DNA from: Paracoccus sp. MA | GTDB lineage: Bacteria > Pseudomonadota > Alphaproteobacteria > Rhodobacterales > Rhodobacteraceae | NCBI RefSeq assembly: GCF_020990385.1 | Contig: NZ_CP087598.1 | Span: 1,284,001-1,348,000 of the forward strand | DNA: 64,000 bases | Direction of reading: 5' to 3' | Part shown: piece by piece, positions 28,017 to 37,352 of the stretch | Numbering within the stretch: position 1 is the stretch's first letter | How the letters are laid out: each line of letters starts with the position of its first letter | The notes under the pieces: model-generated | Database searches by the model: none | What the model saw: only the letters and a program-made list of their open reading frames with translations | Told to the model about the DNA's origin: nothing | Position numbers and translations under genes: made by a program

Positions 28017-29528
28017 TTACTTGGCGGCCAGCGACATGATCTTGACCTGATCGGCCTCGGCCCGGTCGAGGAAGCCCGACACATGGCCTTCGTGCATGAC
28101 CATGATGCGGTCGCTCATTCCCAGCACCTCGGGCATTTCCGAGGAAATCATGATGACGGCCACGCCCTGCGCGGCCAGGTTGGTGATGAGGCGGTGGATT
28201 TCCGCCTTGGCGCCGACGTCGATGCCGCGCGTGGGTTCGTCCAGGATCAGGATGCGGGGCTCGGTCAGAAGCCAGCGCGCGATCAGGAGCTTCTGCTGGT
28301 TGCCGCCCGACAGGTTCTCGACCGCCTCGTGCAGGCTCGGCGTCTTGACCCGCAGCTTCCGGGCCATGTCCTCGGCCTTGGCGGTGATGGCCTTGCGGTC
28401 GATGAAGCCGTTCTTCACATGGCTCTGGGTGATCAGCGCCGTCTGGATGTTTTCGAGGCAGTCGAGGATCAGGAAGCAGCCGCTTTCCTTGCGGTCCTCG
28501 GTCAGGAAGGCCATGCCATGCGCCATGGCGTCCGAGGGGCAGGTGATCCGCACGTGCCGCCCGTCGATCAGCACGTCGCCGATGGGCGCGGGATGCACGC
28601 CGAAGATCGCCTCGGCCACGTTCGAGCGTTTCGAGCCGACGAGCCCGGCGATGCCCAGGATCTCGCCCTTGCGGACCTCGAAGCTGACGTCGTGGAACAC
28701 GCCCGGCAGGGTCAGGTTGCGGACCTCCAGGATGGTCTCGCCGATCGCGCAGTCGATCTTGGGGAACATCTCGGTGATCTCGCGGCCGACCATCATGCGG
28801 ATGATGTCGTCGCGGGTCACGCTGCTCGACGGATGCGTGCCGACATATTTGCCGTCGCGGAAGACGGTGAACTCGTCGGCGATCTCGAACAGCTCGCTCA
28901 TCTTGTGGGTGATGTAGACGATGCCGATGCCGCGCGATTTCAGGTCGCGGATGATGGCGAACAGATGCGCCACCTCGGCCTCGGTGATGGCGCTGGTCGG
29001 TTCGTCCATGATCAGCACGTCGGAATTGTAGCTGACCGCCTTGGCGATCTCGACCATCTGCTTCTGCGCCACGGTCAGCTCGCTGACCTGCTGGTCGGGG
29101 TCCAGCCGGATGTTCAGCCGGCCCAGAAGATCGGCGGTCATCTGCCGCATGCGGGTGTGATCGACAAGCCCGACGCGGTTCAGCGGCTCGCGGCGGATCC
29201 AGATGTTCTCGGCCACCGTCATCCAGTTCATCAGGTTCAGTTCCTGGTGGATCATGGCGATGCCCGAGTTCAGCGCGTCGAGCGGCGTCTTGATGTCCAG
29301 CGGCTGGCCGGCAAAGCGCACCTCGCCGCCATCGGGGGTGTAGACCCCGGCGATGATCTTCATCAGCGTGGACTTGCCGGCGCCGTTCTCGCCCATCAGC
29401 GCGTGGACGGTGCCGGGGCGGATCTTCAGCTGCACCCCGTCGAGCGCCTTCACGCCCGGAAACTCCTTGGTGATGTTGTCGACTTCCAGAATGTATTCGC
29501 CCTGCCAGGCGCTGGTCCGGTCAAGCAT
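28017..29528 (-). CDS. iatA: Inositol ABC transporter ATP-binding protein (IatA-like)
   Basis: 503 residues with two fused ABC domains as in RbsA/MglA. First domain: Walker [13 protein letters not shown], Walker [13 protein letters not shown], signature region [17 protein letters not shown]. Second domain: degenerate Walker [14 protein letters not shown], signature [16 protein letters not shown], Walker [15 protein letters not shown]. The degenerate second P-loop is normal for this family. ATG at 29528; 12 bp before the permease gene. Confidence 0.94.
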   Translation of the reverse strand: MLDRTSAWQGEYILEVDNITKEFPGVKALDGVQLKIRPGTVHALMGENGAGKSTLMKIIAGVYTPDGGEVRFAGQPLDIKTPLDALNSGIAMIHQELNLMNWMTVAENIWIRREPLNRVGLVDHTRMRQMTADLLGRLNIRLDPDQQVSELTVAQKQMVEIAKAVSYNSDVLIMDEPTSAITEAEVAHLFAIIRDLKSRGIGIVYITHKMSELFEIADEFTVFRDGKYVGTHPSSSVTRDDIIRMMVGREITEMFPKIDCAIGETILEVRNLTLPGVFHDVSFEVRKGEILGIAGLVGSKRSNVAEAIFGVHPAPIGDVLIDGRHVRITCPSDAMAHGMAFLTEDRKESGCFLILDCLENIQTALITQSHVKNGFIDRKAITAKAEDMARKLRVKTPSLHEAVENLSGGNQQKLLIARWLLTEPRILILDEPTRGIDVGAKAEIHRLITNLAAQGVAVIMISSEMPEVLGMSDRIMVMHEGHVSGFLDRAEADQVKIMSLAAK

Positions 29529-29580
29529 CGGCTTCCCCCTGTCTTGATCGGGCGGGGCCAGGACGGCCCCGCCGCAAGGC

Positions 29581-30522
29581 TCAGTTCCTGGAGAGGAACT
29601 CGTCCAGGTTCTCGGGGGTGACGAGCTGGAAGGGCACATAGACCTTCTGCTCGACCGGCTCGCCCCGGGCAAGCTTCAGCGCCGTCTCGACCGCGCCCTG
29701 GCCCTGCCCGGCCGCGTCCTGGAACACGGTCACGTCCAGATCGCCGGCCTTCATCGCCGCCAGCGCGTCCTGCGTCGCGTCGATGCCGCCGATCACCACG
29801 TCATCCATCGGACGCCCCGCCGATTTCAGCGCCTGGATGGCGCCGATCGCCATCTCGTCATTGTTCGAGATCACCGCGTCGAATTCGGTTCCGGCGGAAA
29901 GCCAGTTGCTCAGCAGATCGGCGCCCTGGGTGCGCGACCAGTTCGCGGTCTGCTCCTGCACGATGGTGATGAAGCCGCAATCCGGCGTCGCCAGCACGTC
30001 CTTGATGTCCTGGGTCCGCATTCGCGCCGCCTGGTTCGACAGCTCGCCCATCAGCACCACGGCCTTGGCCTCGGTCTTGCCCTGCTCCTTGAGCAGGCGG
30101 CAGATCTCCTGCGTCTGCAGGGTGCCGGATTCCTTTTCGTCCGAGGCGACGAAGGCCTGCTTCTCGGGCAGGCTGTCCAGGTTCACCGGCTGGCGGTTGA
30201 CAAAGACCAGCGGGATGCCCGCGTTCTGGGCCGCCGCGCTCATCGCGATGGTGGCGTCGGTATCCACCGGGTTCACGATGATCGCATCGACGCCCGAGGC
30301 GACGAAATTCTCGATCTGGTTCAGCTGCTTGCCGACGTCGTTCTGCGCGTCGTCGATCTGGATGGTCACGCCGTCCAGCGAAGCCGCATGCTCCTGCATG
30401 CCGTTGCGCAGCACGGTCAGGAAATTGTCGTCGAACAGCGCCATGGTCACGCCGATATTCTCGGCCATGGCCGCGCCCGAGACCGAAACGGCGCAGGCGG
30501 TCGTCAGCAGAAATGCTCTCAT
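29581..30522 (-). CDS. ibpA: Periplasmic inositol-binding protein (IbpA-like)
   Basis: 313 residues, Peripla_BP_4. Signal peptide [20 protein letters not shown], mature start [23 protein letters not shown]. Ligand-site segments are [32 protein letters not shown] and [10 protein letters not shown]. It is the high-affinity receptor for the ABC importer; inositol is inferred from the operon. It is the first gene after the operator-rich spacer downstream of the LacI regulator. Confidence 0.92.
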   Translation of the reverse strand: MRAFLLTTACAVSVSGAAMAENIGVTMALFDDNFLTVLRNGMQEHAASLDGVTIQIDDAQNDVGKQLNQIENFVASGVDAIIVNPVDTDATIAMSAAAQNAGIPLVFVNRQPVNLDSLPEKQAFVASDEKESGTLQTQEICRLLKEQGKTEAKAVVLMGELSNQAARMRTQDIKDVLATPDCGFITIVQEQTANWSRTQGADLLSNWLSAGTEFDAVISNNDEMAIGAIQALKSAGRPMDDVVIGGIDATQDALAAMKAGDLDVTVFQDAAGQGQGAVETALKLARGEPVEQKVYVPFQLVTPENLDEFLSRN

Positions 30523-30665
30523 CCTTGTCCTCCCCTATCTGTTCCGCAGGCCCCCGGCCCGCCTGGGAGCGGCGCAGTCAGAACGCGATCCCGCTCCCGC
30601 AAACCGGCCCGCGCTATCCTCCTCCGCGGACCGTGAGGGAGATTTCCGCCAGAAAGCGATTCTGG

Positions 30666-30736
30666 TCAAACGGTTTGAGATAATTTTTCCATCATGGATG
30701 ATATAAAAAGATCGGATTATGATGGTTTTCCATCAT
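30666..30736. promoter_or_regulatory. Palindromic operator cluster upstream of the inositol operon
   Basis: Three dyads lie in the A/T-rich spacer between the LacI gene and ibpA: TCAAAC-G-GTTTGA (30666-30678), ATCAT-GG-ATGAT (30691-30702), and ATGATGG-TTTT-CCATCAT (30719-30736). The first overlaps a TTTGACC -35-like hexamer on the minus strand. The ATGATGG/CCATCAT arms recur, so they may be sites of the adjacent LacI-family protein; the last dyad could instead end the lacI transcript. Confidence 0.6.
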
Positions 30737-30742
30737 CGGCAA

Positions 30743-31774
30743 TCACAAACTCTCGGGCGTGACGACCAGCGAGGTGACGAAACGCTGGCCGGGATTCTCG
30801 GCCATGCCATGTTCCAGCACATGCGCCGCGGCGCTGAGCAGGTCCGCCGCCAGCGGCTGCAGGGGCGTCGCCAGCACCACCGAGACCACGCCCTGCAAAA
30901 GCCCCTGCCGCGATTCCGGTGTGAGCTCGTTCACGATCAGCGCCACCTTGCCGCCCAGGCCCAGCTCCTGGATGGCGGCGATGGCGCCCTCCATGCCGCC
31001 GCCGGCGCAATAGATGCCGGCCAGGTCCGGATGGCGAGAGGCGATCTCCAGCGTCGTCTCATAGGTCAGCTGCCGGGTTTCCAGGTTGATCATCGTCTCC
31101 AGGAAGGCGATTTCCGGCGCGTATTCGCGGAAATAGCTGCGAAAACCCGCCTCGCGCAGGTCATGGCCGTGAAAGCGGTGGCCGCCGATGAACAGCGCCA
31201 GCTTGCCCGGATGGCGCATGATGCGATGCATCAGCCAGGCCGCGGTGCGCCCGGTCTTGAGGTTGTTGGTGCCCAGATAGGCCTCGCGCACCCCGGCGGC
31301 AAAGTCGGACAGCAGCGAGAACACCGGGATGCCGCGCCCGCGGAGCATGGCCACGGCCGAGGTGACGTCGTGATGATCGACGCCGGTCGCCGCCACGGCC
31401 TGCACCTTGCCGGCCATGCCGGCAATGGTTTCGGCGAAGTCGGCCGGCGACTGGCCGGGAGAGAAGCGGATGCTGAGCCGCCAGCGACGCAGCGGATCAT
31501 GGCGCGCGGCTTCTTCGATGCGGGCGGCGAAGTCCTGATAGAAGGCATGGCGCTCCTTTTGCAGGACCACGCCCAGATGCAGCTCGGGCACATGCGCCAG
31601 CGCCCGGGCCCGGATGGCCGGCGCAGCGTGATAGCCGACCGCCTCGGCCGCCTCGGACACCTTGCGCGCGGTTTCCTCGCGCACCTTGGCCCGGCCGTTC
31701 AGCACGCGATCCACCGTCGCCACGCTGACACCGGCCGCCTTGGCCACATCCTCGATCGTCGGACGCCCTGCCAT
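30743..31774 (-). CDS. LacI-family transcriptional regulator of the inositol regulon
   Basis: 343 residues from the ATG at 31774 (AGGGG four bases upstream); an ATG at 31786 is possible but has no room for a binding site. The HTH is MAGRPTIEDVAKAAGVSVAT then VDRVLNGR, followed by a periplasmic-binding-protein-like sensor domain (HDVTSAVAML, IPVFSLLSDF, YCAGGGMEGAIAAI). It lies upstream of and in the same orientation as the inositol operon, so it is its likely repressor. Rhizobial iol genes are usually under an RpiR-type IolR, so the LacI type is a notable difference. Confidence 0.9.
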   Translation of the reverse strand: MAGRPTIEDVAKAAGVSVATVDRVLNGRAKVREETARKVSEAAEAVGYHAAPAIRARALAHVPELHLGVVLQKERHAFYQDFAARIEEAARHDPLRRWRLSIRFSPGQSPADFAETIAGMAGKVQAVAATGVDHHDVTSAVAMLRGRGIPVFSLLSDFAAGVREAYLGTNNLKTGRTAAWLMHRIMRHPGKLALFIGGHRFHGHDLREAGFRSYFREYAPEIAFLETMINLETRQLTYETTLEIASRHPDLAGIYCAGGGMEGAIAAIQELGLGGKVALIVNELTPESRQGLLQGVVSVVLATPLQPLAADLLSAAAHVLEHGMAENPGQRFVTSLVVTPESL

Positions 31775-31842
31775 GTTTCCCCTCATCCTCTTGATGGGAA
31801 TCGTGAGGGAGTTTTATCAGGATTGCAATGCTCCTGTCGCGG

Positions 31843-32517
31843 TCAGCCCATGCCCAGCGGGTCTCGGCGATGGCGTGCCCGCCGCTTGTCGTCCCGCAGG
31901 CTCCACAGCGCGATGGCGCCCCAGGACAGGCAGTAGAGCAGCCCCGCCCCCAGTACCAGCCAGCCCGGGATCGGCCCTATGGCGGCGCGATCCAGCAATT
32001 CGGCGGGCGATTGCAGCGCGGCCGGATGCACCGCGATCTTGCCCAGATAGGCCAGGGTCTGGATCAGCAGGATCCAGAAGTAGTTCCGCCGGATCCGCCG
32101 GCCGATGGCGGTGCGCAGGCTGACGTGATAGGCCGGGCGGCGGTAATCGGCGGCCAGCCGGTCCTGCCAGCCGCTGTCCAGCCGCAGGTCGCCGTCGCTG
32201 AGCATCGGGGCCATGAAATGCAGCTCCATCCAGCGGCAGCGGGCACGCCAGACATTGAAATAGCGATAGCGCCGCGCCTCGAGCATCAGGAAGAAGACGA
32301 TCAGGATGCCGACCAGCACCAGCGGCAGGGGCGAGGCCTGCGGCGAGGAAAAGGTGATCGACAGCGCCACCCCCAGCGTCACCACCGACCAGTTCGTGGT
32401 GGTGTCGAGCCGGGTGCGCCAGATCGTCGAACGATAGATCTCGGCCCGGTAGAGATGGGCCAGCGCCCCGATCTCGGCCGTGTCCAGCGGCTTGCGGCCG
32501 TTCCCTGATCCGTCCAT
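31843..32517 (-). CDS. DUF2270 integral membrane protein
   Basis: 224 residues. LYRAEIYRSTIWRTRLDTTTNW is the family signature, followed by two TM segments (SVVTLGVALSITFSS, LPLVLVGILIVFFLMLEARRYRYF) and two more near the C-terminus (YFWILLIQTLAYLGKIA, WLVLGAGLLYCLSWGAIALW). It ends in an Arg/Lys-rich tail. ATG at 32517 (MDGSGNGRKP). Function unknown. It is upstream of the LacI gene on the same strand but 68 bp from it, so probably independent. Confidence 0.85.
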   Translation of the reverse strand: MDGSGNGRKPLDTAEIGALAHLYRAEIYRSTIWRTRLDTTTNWSVVTLGVALSITFSSPQASPLPLVLVGILIVFFLMLEARRYRYFNVWRARCRWMELHFMAPMLSDGDLRLDSGWQDRLAADYRRPAYHVSLRTAIGRRIRRNYFWILLIQTLAYLGKIAVHPAALQSPAELLDRAAIGPIPGWLVLGAGLLYCLSWGAIALWSLRDDKRRARHRRDPLGMG

Positions 32518-32748
32518 GCGCGCATTCCCCCTGCGACCAGATTGGCAGGGCTTGGTTTTCCGGGCAAGAGCCGCATTTTCGGGCAGCGGCGCCCGGCGCG
32601 CAGCAAGAGCCCTCCGCGGAGCGTCTCCGGCGCGGACTCTTCGCGGCTCGCCGCCGGGCGAACCGACGGCCATGCGGCTTGCAGGCGCGGCACGGCCCCT
32701 TCGCGATCCGGACCCCGCCCGTCCTGCGTCAGGCCCACGCGCGCGCGA

Positions 32749-34122
32749 CTAGGGGCCGCCCTGCGGAGCCTTGTCCTCCGCGATCTCCTCCGCCGCTGCG
32801 CCGGTCGGCAGCGGCAGGCGGATCTCGACCCGCAGCCCGCCCTCGGTGCGGTTGGACAGGGTCAGGCTGCCGCCATGTGCGCGGATCACGTCCTGCGCGA
32901 TGGACAGCCCCAGCCCGGCGCCGCCGGTTCCGGGATTGCGGCTTGCCTCGCCGCGCACGAAGGGCTCGGTGACATGGGGCAGCAGCGGTTCGGGGATGCC
33001 GGGGCCGTCATCCTCGATGACGATCAGCACCGCCCCGGGGCTGGACTGCAACCGCAGCCGGGCGGGGCCGGCATAGCGCCGCGCATTGTCCAGCAGGTTG
33101 CCGATCGCCCGCCGCATCGCCACCGGCCGCAGCTGCAGGATCAGCGGCCCCGCGCCGGCATAGGTCACGCCGCGGTCGGCGCAGAGCCGCGCCAGCAGCG
33201 CATCCAGATCCTCGGGCCGCGCCGGCTCGGAGTCGCCGCCGGCCGAGGCGGCGTGCAGCAGCCCGTCCGCCATCACCGCCATCTCGTCCAGCGCGCGGAT
33301 CATGTCCTGGCGCTGATGCTCGTCTTCTAGCAGCTCGGCGCGGATGCGCAGGCCGGTGATCGGCGTGCGCAGGTCATGGCCGACGGCGGCCAGCATGCGC
33401 ATGCGCTCGGCCTCGAAACCGGCGATGCGGCGCTGCATGTCGTTGAAGGCATGGGCGGCCTCGCGCAGCTCGCTGGCGCCGCATTCGGTCACACGGGCGC
33501 TGCGGTCGCCGCGCCCGGCCGCCCGCGCCGCCTCGGCCAGCGCCTGCAGGGGCCGGGTCATGCGGCGGATGAAGATCAGCCCCACCGCCAGCGTGCCCAG
33601 CAGCGAGGCGGTCAGCGGCGCGAAGAAGCCGATCTTCCACTCCCAGGCTCGGGGCGAGGGCAAGGGATAGGCCAGCGCGTTCAGCCAGCGCCCGGCTTCT
33701 GCCCCGCGCTCCAGCCGGACCGAGACCAGCAGCAGCGGCGCGCGGCCCTGGACCCTTTCCGTGCCGCCGTCGCGGATCTGGATGTCGAGCCCGGGCAGAT
33801 CGACGGCCAGCTGCGCCTCATGCGCGGGCAGCCGGGCGCTGCCGGGCAAGTCCAGCGGCGCGGCATCCAGCGAAAAGCGGGTGAAGCCGGTGCTGCTGCG
33901 GTCGGGCAGCGAGCGCGCCGTCTCGGGCTCGGCCAGTTCCAGGGCCGTGACCAGCGCCGAGAGGCGATGCAGGTCGCCCTGCAGCCGCACCGCGCGGTCG
34001 AAGGCGGTGCCCTCGCGGCCCAGCAGGATCGCGGCGATCAGGTTCACCCCCAGAAGCGCCGCGACCAGCAGCAGCGAGAACCGCGCGGCAAGCCCGTCGG
34101 GCCACGGCACGGCCCGCCTCAT
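32749..34122 (-). CDS. Sensor histidine kinase beside the TonB receptor (PfeS/PirS-like)
   Basis: 457 residues from the ATG at 34122. TM1 at about 13-35, periplasmic domain about 36-163, TM2 about 165-186, HAMP (RRMTRPLQALAEAAR), H-box AAVGHDLRTPITGLRIR with His249, N-box IGNLLDNARRYA, G-boxes EDDGPGIPE and GAGLGLSIAQDVI. It overlaps the response regulator by ATGA. In pseudomonads similar kinases beside FepA-type receptors sense the ferric catecholate siderophore; that role is inferred here. Confidence 0.93.
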   Translation of the reverse strand: MRRAVPWPDGLAARFSLLLVAALLGVNLIAAILLGREGTAFDRAVRLQGDLHRLSALVTALELAEPETARSLPDRSSTGFTRFSLDAAPLDLPGSARLPAHEAQLAVDLPGLDIQIRDGGTERVQGRAPLLLVSVRLERGAEAGRWLNALAYPLPSPRAWEWKIGFFAPLTASLLGTLAVGLIFIRRMTRPLQALAEAARAAGRGDRSARVTECGASELREAAHAFNDMQRRIAGFEAERMRMLAAVGHDLRTPITGLRIRAELLEDEHQRQDMIRALDEMAVMADGLLHAASAGGDSEPARPEDLDALLARLCADRGVTYAGAGPLILQLRPVAMRRAIGNLLDNARRYAGPARLRLQSSPGAVLIVIEDDGPGIPEPLLPHVTEPFVRGEASRNPGTGGAGLGLSIAQDVIRAHGGSLTLSNRTEGGLRVEIRLPLPTGAAAEEIAEDKAPQGGP

Positions 34123-34841
34123 GCCAGTTCCTCGACCTCGTCGGCGGCCAGCCGGTAGCCGCCGCCCCATTCGGTGACGATCAGCCGCGGCGCGCGCGGG
34201 TTTTCCTCGATCTTGTGCCGCAGGCGGCTGACAATGTTGTCCACGGCGCGATCATAGGCCCGGGCCTCGCGCCCCGCCAGCAGGTCCAGCAGCCGCATCC
34301 GCGACAGCACCTGGCCAGGATGGTCCAGCAGCAGGCCCAGCAGCCGGTTCTCGCCCGAGGTCAGCGCCACCCGCTGGCCCGAAGCCAGCGTCACCTCGGC
34401 CCGGCCGGGATCGTGGACCAGCCCGGCAAAGCGCCGCCGCAGGGTGCCCGGTCCCGGCAGCTCGGGCGGCACGCGGCGCAGCACCGCGCGGATCCGCGCC
34501 AGCAACTCGCGCGGGTCGAAGGGCTTGGTGACGTAATCGTCGGCGCCGAGTTCCAGACCCGCCACGCGGTCGCCCTGCGCGGCGCGCGCCGTCAGCAGGA
34601 TCACCGGCACCCGGCGGCTGCGCGCGAGATCCGCGCAGAGGCTCAGCCCGTCCTCGCCCGGCATCATCACGTCGAGGACGATCAGATGCACGCTCTCGCG
34701 GCCCAAAGCCAGGCGTGCCTCGGCCGCATCGGCCGCGAGGCAGGTGCGAAAGCCGTTGCGGCGCAGATATTGCCCCAGCGGCTCGCGGATGTCGCGGGCG
34801 TCGTCGACGATGAGGATGCGCGGTTCGCTGGCTTCGGTCAT
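34119..34841 (-). CDS. OmpR-family response regulator (PfeR/PirR-like)
   Basis: 240 residues. The receiver has Asp14-Asp15, phospho-acceptor Asp57 in LIVLDVMMPGEDGL, and Lys in YVTKPFDP. The C-terminal winged helix reads SGENRLLGLLLDHPGQVLSRMRLLDLL to TEWGGGYRL. It lies 101 bp downstream of the TonB receptor gene on the same strand and overlaps the kinase by ATGA, so receptor and regulators may share control. Confidence 0.94.
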   Translation of the reverse strand: MTEASEPRILIVDDARDIREPLGQYLRRNGFRTCLAADAAEARLALGRESVHLIVLDVMMPGEDGLSLCADLARSRRVPVILLTARAAQGDRVAGLELGADDYVTKPFDPRELLARIRAVLRRVPPELPGPGTLRRRFAGLVHDPGRAEVTLASGQRVALTSGENRLLGLLLDHPGQVLSRMRLLDLLAGREARAYDRAVDNIVSRLRHKIEENPRAPRLIVTEWGGGYRLAADEVEELA

Positions 34842-34942
34842 GCGGCTTGGGCCCGGTTCGGAAACGACGGAACGGCGGCACCGCGAGGGCGCCGCCGCGA
34901 ATGCGGTCTGGGCGGGCAGCGCATCCGCCGCCCGCCGGTTTT

Positions 34943-37201
34943 TCAGAATGTCGAGGTCAGCGACAGATAGAAAGCCCGCCCCGGTTCGTTGAACGTGTTG
35001 GCGCCGGTGCTCGAGTCGGTGCGCAGCACGGCCCTGTCGAAGAGGTTGGTCACCCCGGCCGACAGCCGCGCCTTCTCGGTCATGTCCCAGCTCGCCCCCA
35101 GATTGACCAGGGTATAGGGGTCGCGCTCGTTCGTCTCGTCGAACTCGGCATTGGTGATCGAGCTGACCGTCGGCGCCTTGATCTTGCCGTAGCGCGTGGC
35201 GGAAAGCGTGACCGTCACCGTGTCCGAGGCGAACCAGTCCAGCGAGGCGTTGACGGTATAGTCCGGCACCAGGCTCAGCGGCTCGCCGTTCTCCTTCTTC
35301 TCGGACTTGATCATCTTGGTGAAATTCGCCGAGAAGGCGAAACGGTCGCCCAGATCGGTCGAGAAATTCCCCTCGAGCCCCGAGATCACCGCGTCCTTCT
35401 GGTTTTCCCAGCGATACAGCCGGTTGGTCTCGGCGCCTTCGTTGTATTGATAGGTCCCGGCGCCGATGCGGTTCTGATAGTCGTTGTGGAAATAGGTCAG
35501 GCTGGCCTCGATGCCGTTATGGCCGGCATAGGCGACGCCGATTTCCTTGTTCAGGCTGCGCTCGGGCTCAAGGTCGGGATTGCCCAGCACATAGCAGGGC
35601 CCGCCGACCCGCACGCCGTCCACATAGGGGCAGCCGTTGCCGCGGGTGGTATAGACATAGTTCGGATTCAGCTGGAACAGGTTCGGCACCTTGAAGGCGC
35701 GGGCCACGCCCAGCTTCATCGTCCATTCGTCGTTGAAGCGCCAGGTCGCGTTCAGGCTGGGCGACCAGTTCGTGCCGAAATTGTCGTTATAGTCGAAGCG
35801 CAGGCCCGGGGTCAGGGTCAGCTGCCCGCTCCATTCGATATTCGCCTCGGCGTAAAGGCCGATGGTGTTCTGGTCGATCTTGGGGTCGCGGTCGGCCGGA
35901 TCCTCTGGGACGCCGGTCTCGCCGCCCAGCTCCGGCGGCAGGGTATTGGTGGTCGAGACCGCGTCATGCATGAACTCGCCGCGGTAATCGGCGCCCAGGG
36001 TCACGCGGCTGGGCTTCGAGCCCAGGCTCATCGGGAGGATCCATTCCGTCTTGGCGGCGACCGTGTCCAGATCGATGGTGCGGTATTCATAGGCGTCGTT
36101 CGTGCCGTCGCCGTCGGTATCGACGCAGGGGTTGGGGTTGTCCTCGACCGACCCGGCATTGCCGTTGCAGATCCGGGAATTGCCGGTGTTCTCCCACTGG
36201 ATGTAGCTGTGCGATTCGCCGAAATCGTATTCGCCGCGATGGGTGACCGAGAAGGTGCGGCGATACATGCGGTTGGTTTCCGAACCCAGCAGCTCGGCCA
36301 GCCCATCGTCCACGGCGCCGCTGCGGGTATCGCCTGCGTAATCATTGCCCTGGCGCGAGAAATCCGTCTCGAAATCGAGGTGATGGCCGGGGGCGAGGTT
36401 CCAGCTCAGCAGCGCGCCCAGATCCTTGTTGGTCACCCCCTCGCGGCCGGCCAGCGGCGGCAGGAGCTCGCCGCTCTCGGGATCGATGCGCGGCGGGTTG
36501 AGGTCGGCCGCGTCGCCCTCGGTGCGGTTGTAATTGCCGAACAGCCGGAAGGTCAGCGTCTCGCCCACCGGGCCGGCCAGCATGAAGTTGGCGCGGTTGG
36601 TGCTGCCTTCCTTGCTGTTCTCGGGCACGTTCGTATGCATCGAGACCTGACCGGTGAAGGTGTCCGGGCGCTTGGTGATGATGTTGACCACCCCGCCCGA
36701 GGCGCCCGAGCCGTAGCGCGCCGCCGCCGGGCCGCGGATCACCTCGATGCGCTCGATCATCTCGGCCGGCACCCAGTTCGAGTCGCCGCGGGTGTCGCGC
36801 TCGCCGCCGCGGCTCATCTTGACCGCGTTGCGCGACATGACAGGCTTGCCGTCGATCAGGGTCAGGGTGTTTTCCGGCCCCATGCCGCGAATGTCGATCT
36901 GGCGCTGGTTGCCGCGCTGTCCGGTGGCGGTGGCGCCGGTCAGGTTCACGCCCGGCATCTTGCGGATGATTTCCGAAACGTCGTTCACCACCGGCGATTT
37001 CTCGAGATCCTCCTCGGTGATCTGCGACACGCCGAGCGATTGCTTGACCTGTTCCTCGGCCGTCAGCACGACGGTATCCAGAACCACCGTGTCTTCGGCG
37101 GCATCTGCGGCCTGCGCCAGCGCGGATCCCGAAAAGGCCGGGAGCGACATCAACAAACAAACCGCCGTGCTCGCGCCCCGGCGAGCGAAAAGCATCCCCA
37201 T
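34943..37201 (-). CDS. pfeA: TonB-dependent ferric siderophore receptor, FepA/PfeA type
   Basis: 752 residues from the ATG at 37201 (AGGAG six bases upstream; a GTG at 37204 is less well spaced). Signal peptide to about ALAQA. A TonB-box-like TVVLDTVVLTAEEQ precedes the plug (IIRKMPGVNLTG, RQIDIRGMGPENTLTLIDGKPV, IEVIRGPAAARYGSGASGGVVNIITKRP) and the 22-strand barrel ending SLTSTF. Plug and barrel segments resemble enterobactin receptors. An extracellular loop holds DTDGDGTNDAYEY, a calcium-loop-like stretch. No clear Fur box was seen upstream. Confidence 0.93.
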   Translation of the reverse strand: MGMLFARRGASTAVCLLMSLPAFSGSALAQAADAAEDTVVLDTVVLTAEEQVKQSLGVSQITEEDLEKSPVVNDVSEIIRKMPGVNLTGATATGQRGNQRQIDIRGMGPENTLTLIDGKPVMSRNAVKMSRGGERDTRGDSNWVPAEMIERIEVIRGPAAARYGSGASGGVVNIITKRPDTFTGQVSMHTNVPENSKEGSTNRANFMLAGPVGETLTFRLFGNYNRTEGDAADLNPPRIDPESGELLPPLAGREGVTNKDLGALLSWNLAPGHHLDFETDFSRQGNDYAGDTRSGAVDDGLAELLGSETNRMYRRTFSVTHRGEYDFGESHSYIQWENTGNSRICNGNAGSVEDNPNPCVDTDGDGTNDAYEYRTIDLDTVAAKTEWILPMSLGSKPSRVTLGADYRGEFMHDAVSTTNTLPPELGGETGVPEDPADRDPKIDQNTIGLYAEANIEWSGQLTLTPGLRFDYNDNFGTNWSPSLNATWRFNDEWTMKLGVARAFKVPNLFQLNPNYVYTTRGNGCPYVDGVRVGGPCYVLGNPDLEPERSLNKEIGVAYAGHNGIEASLTYFHNDYQNRIGAGTYQYNEGAETNRLYRWENQKDAVISGLEGNFSTDLGDRFAFSANFTKMIKSEKKENGEPLSLVPDYTVNASLDWFASDTVTVTLSATRYGKIKAPTVSSITNAEFDETNERDPYTLVNLGASWDMTEKARLSAGVTNLFDRAVLRTDSSTGANTFNEPGRAFYLSLTSTF

Positions 37202-37352
37202 CACCTGCTCCTGTAGATTTGATCCGAAGGTGGCTGGCGGAATGCGGGCTTGGCTGCTTCAATCACTTGCGGGCAGGCGCATCAATCTGTCGGGCGGGAT
37301 TCTTTTGTCGCGAAATGTCGCAGGCCGGCGCGTGCCGACCGGGCCGGGCCCG

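Noticed and set aside
30719..30736. ATGATGG-TTTT-CCATCAT as terminator of the LacI gene
   Set aside because: The stem is short and A/T rich with no immediate T-run, and its arms recur in the spacer, so an operator was preferred; a terminator role is not excluded.
37202..37352. Fur or iron-responsive box upstream of the TonB receptor
   Set aside because: No GATAATGATAATCATTATC-like or clear TGA-N9-TCA-type site was found by eye.
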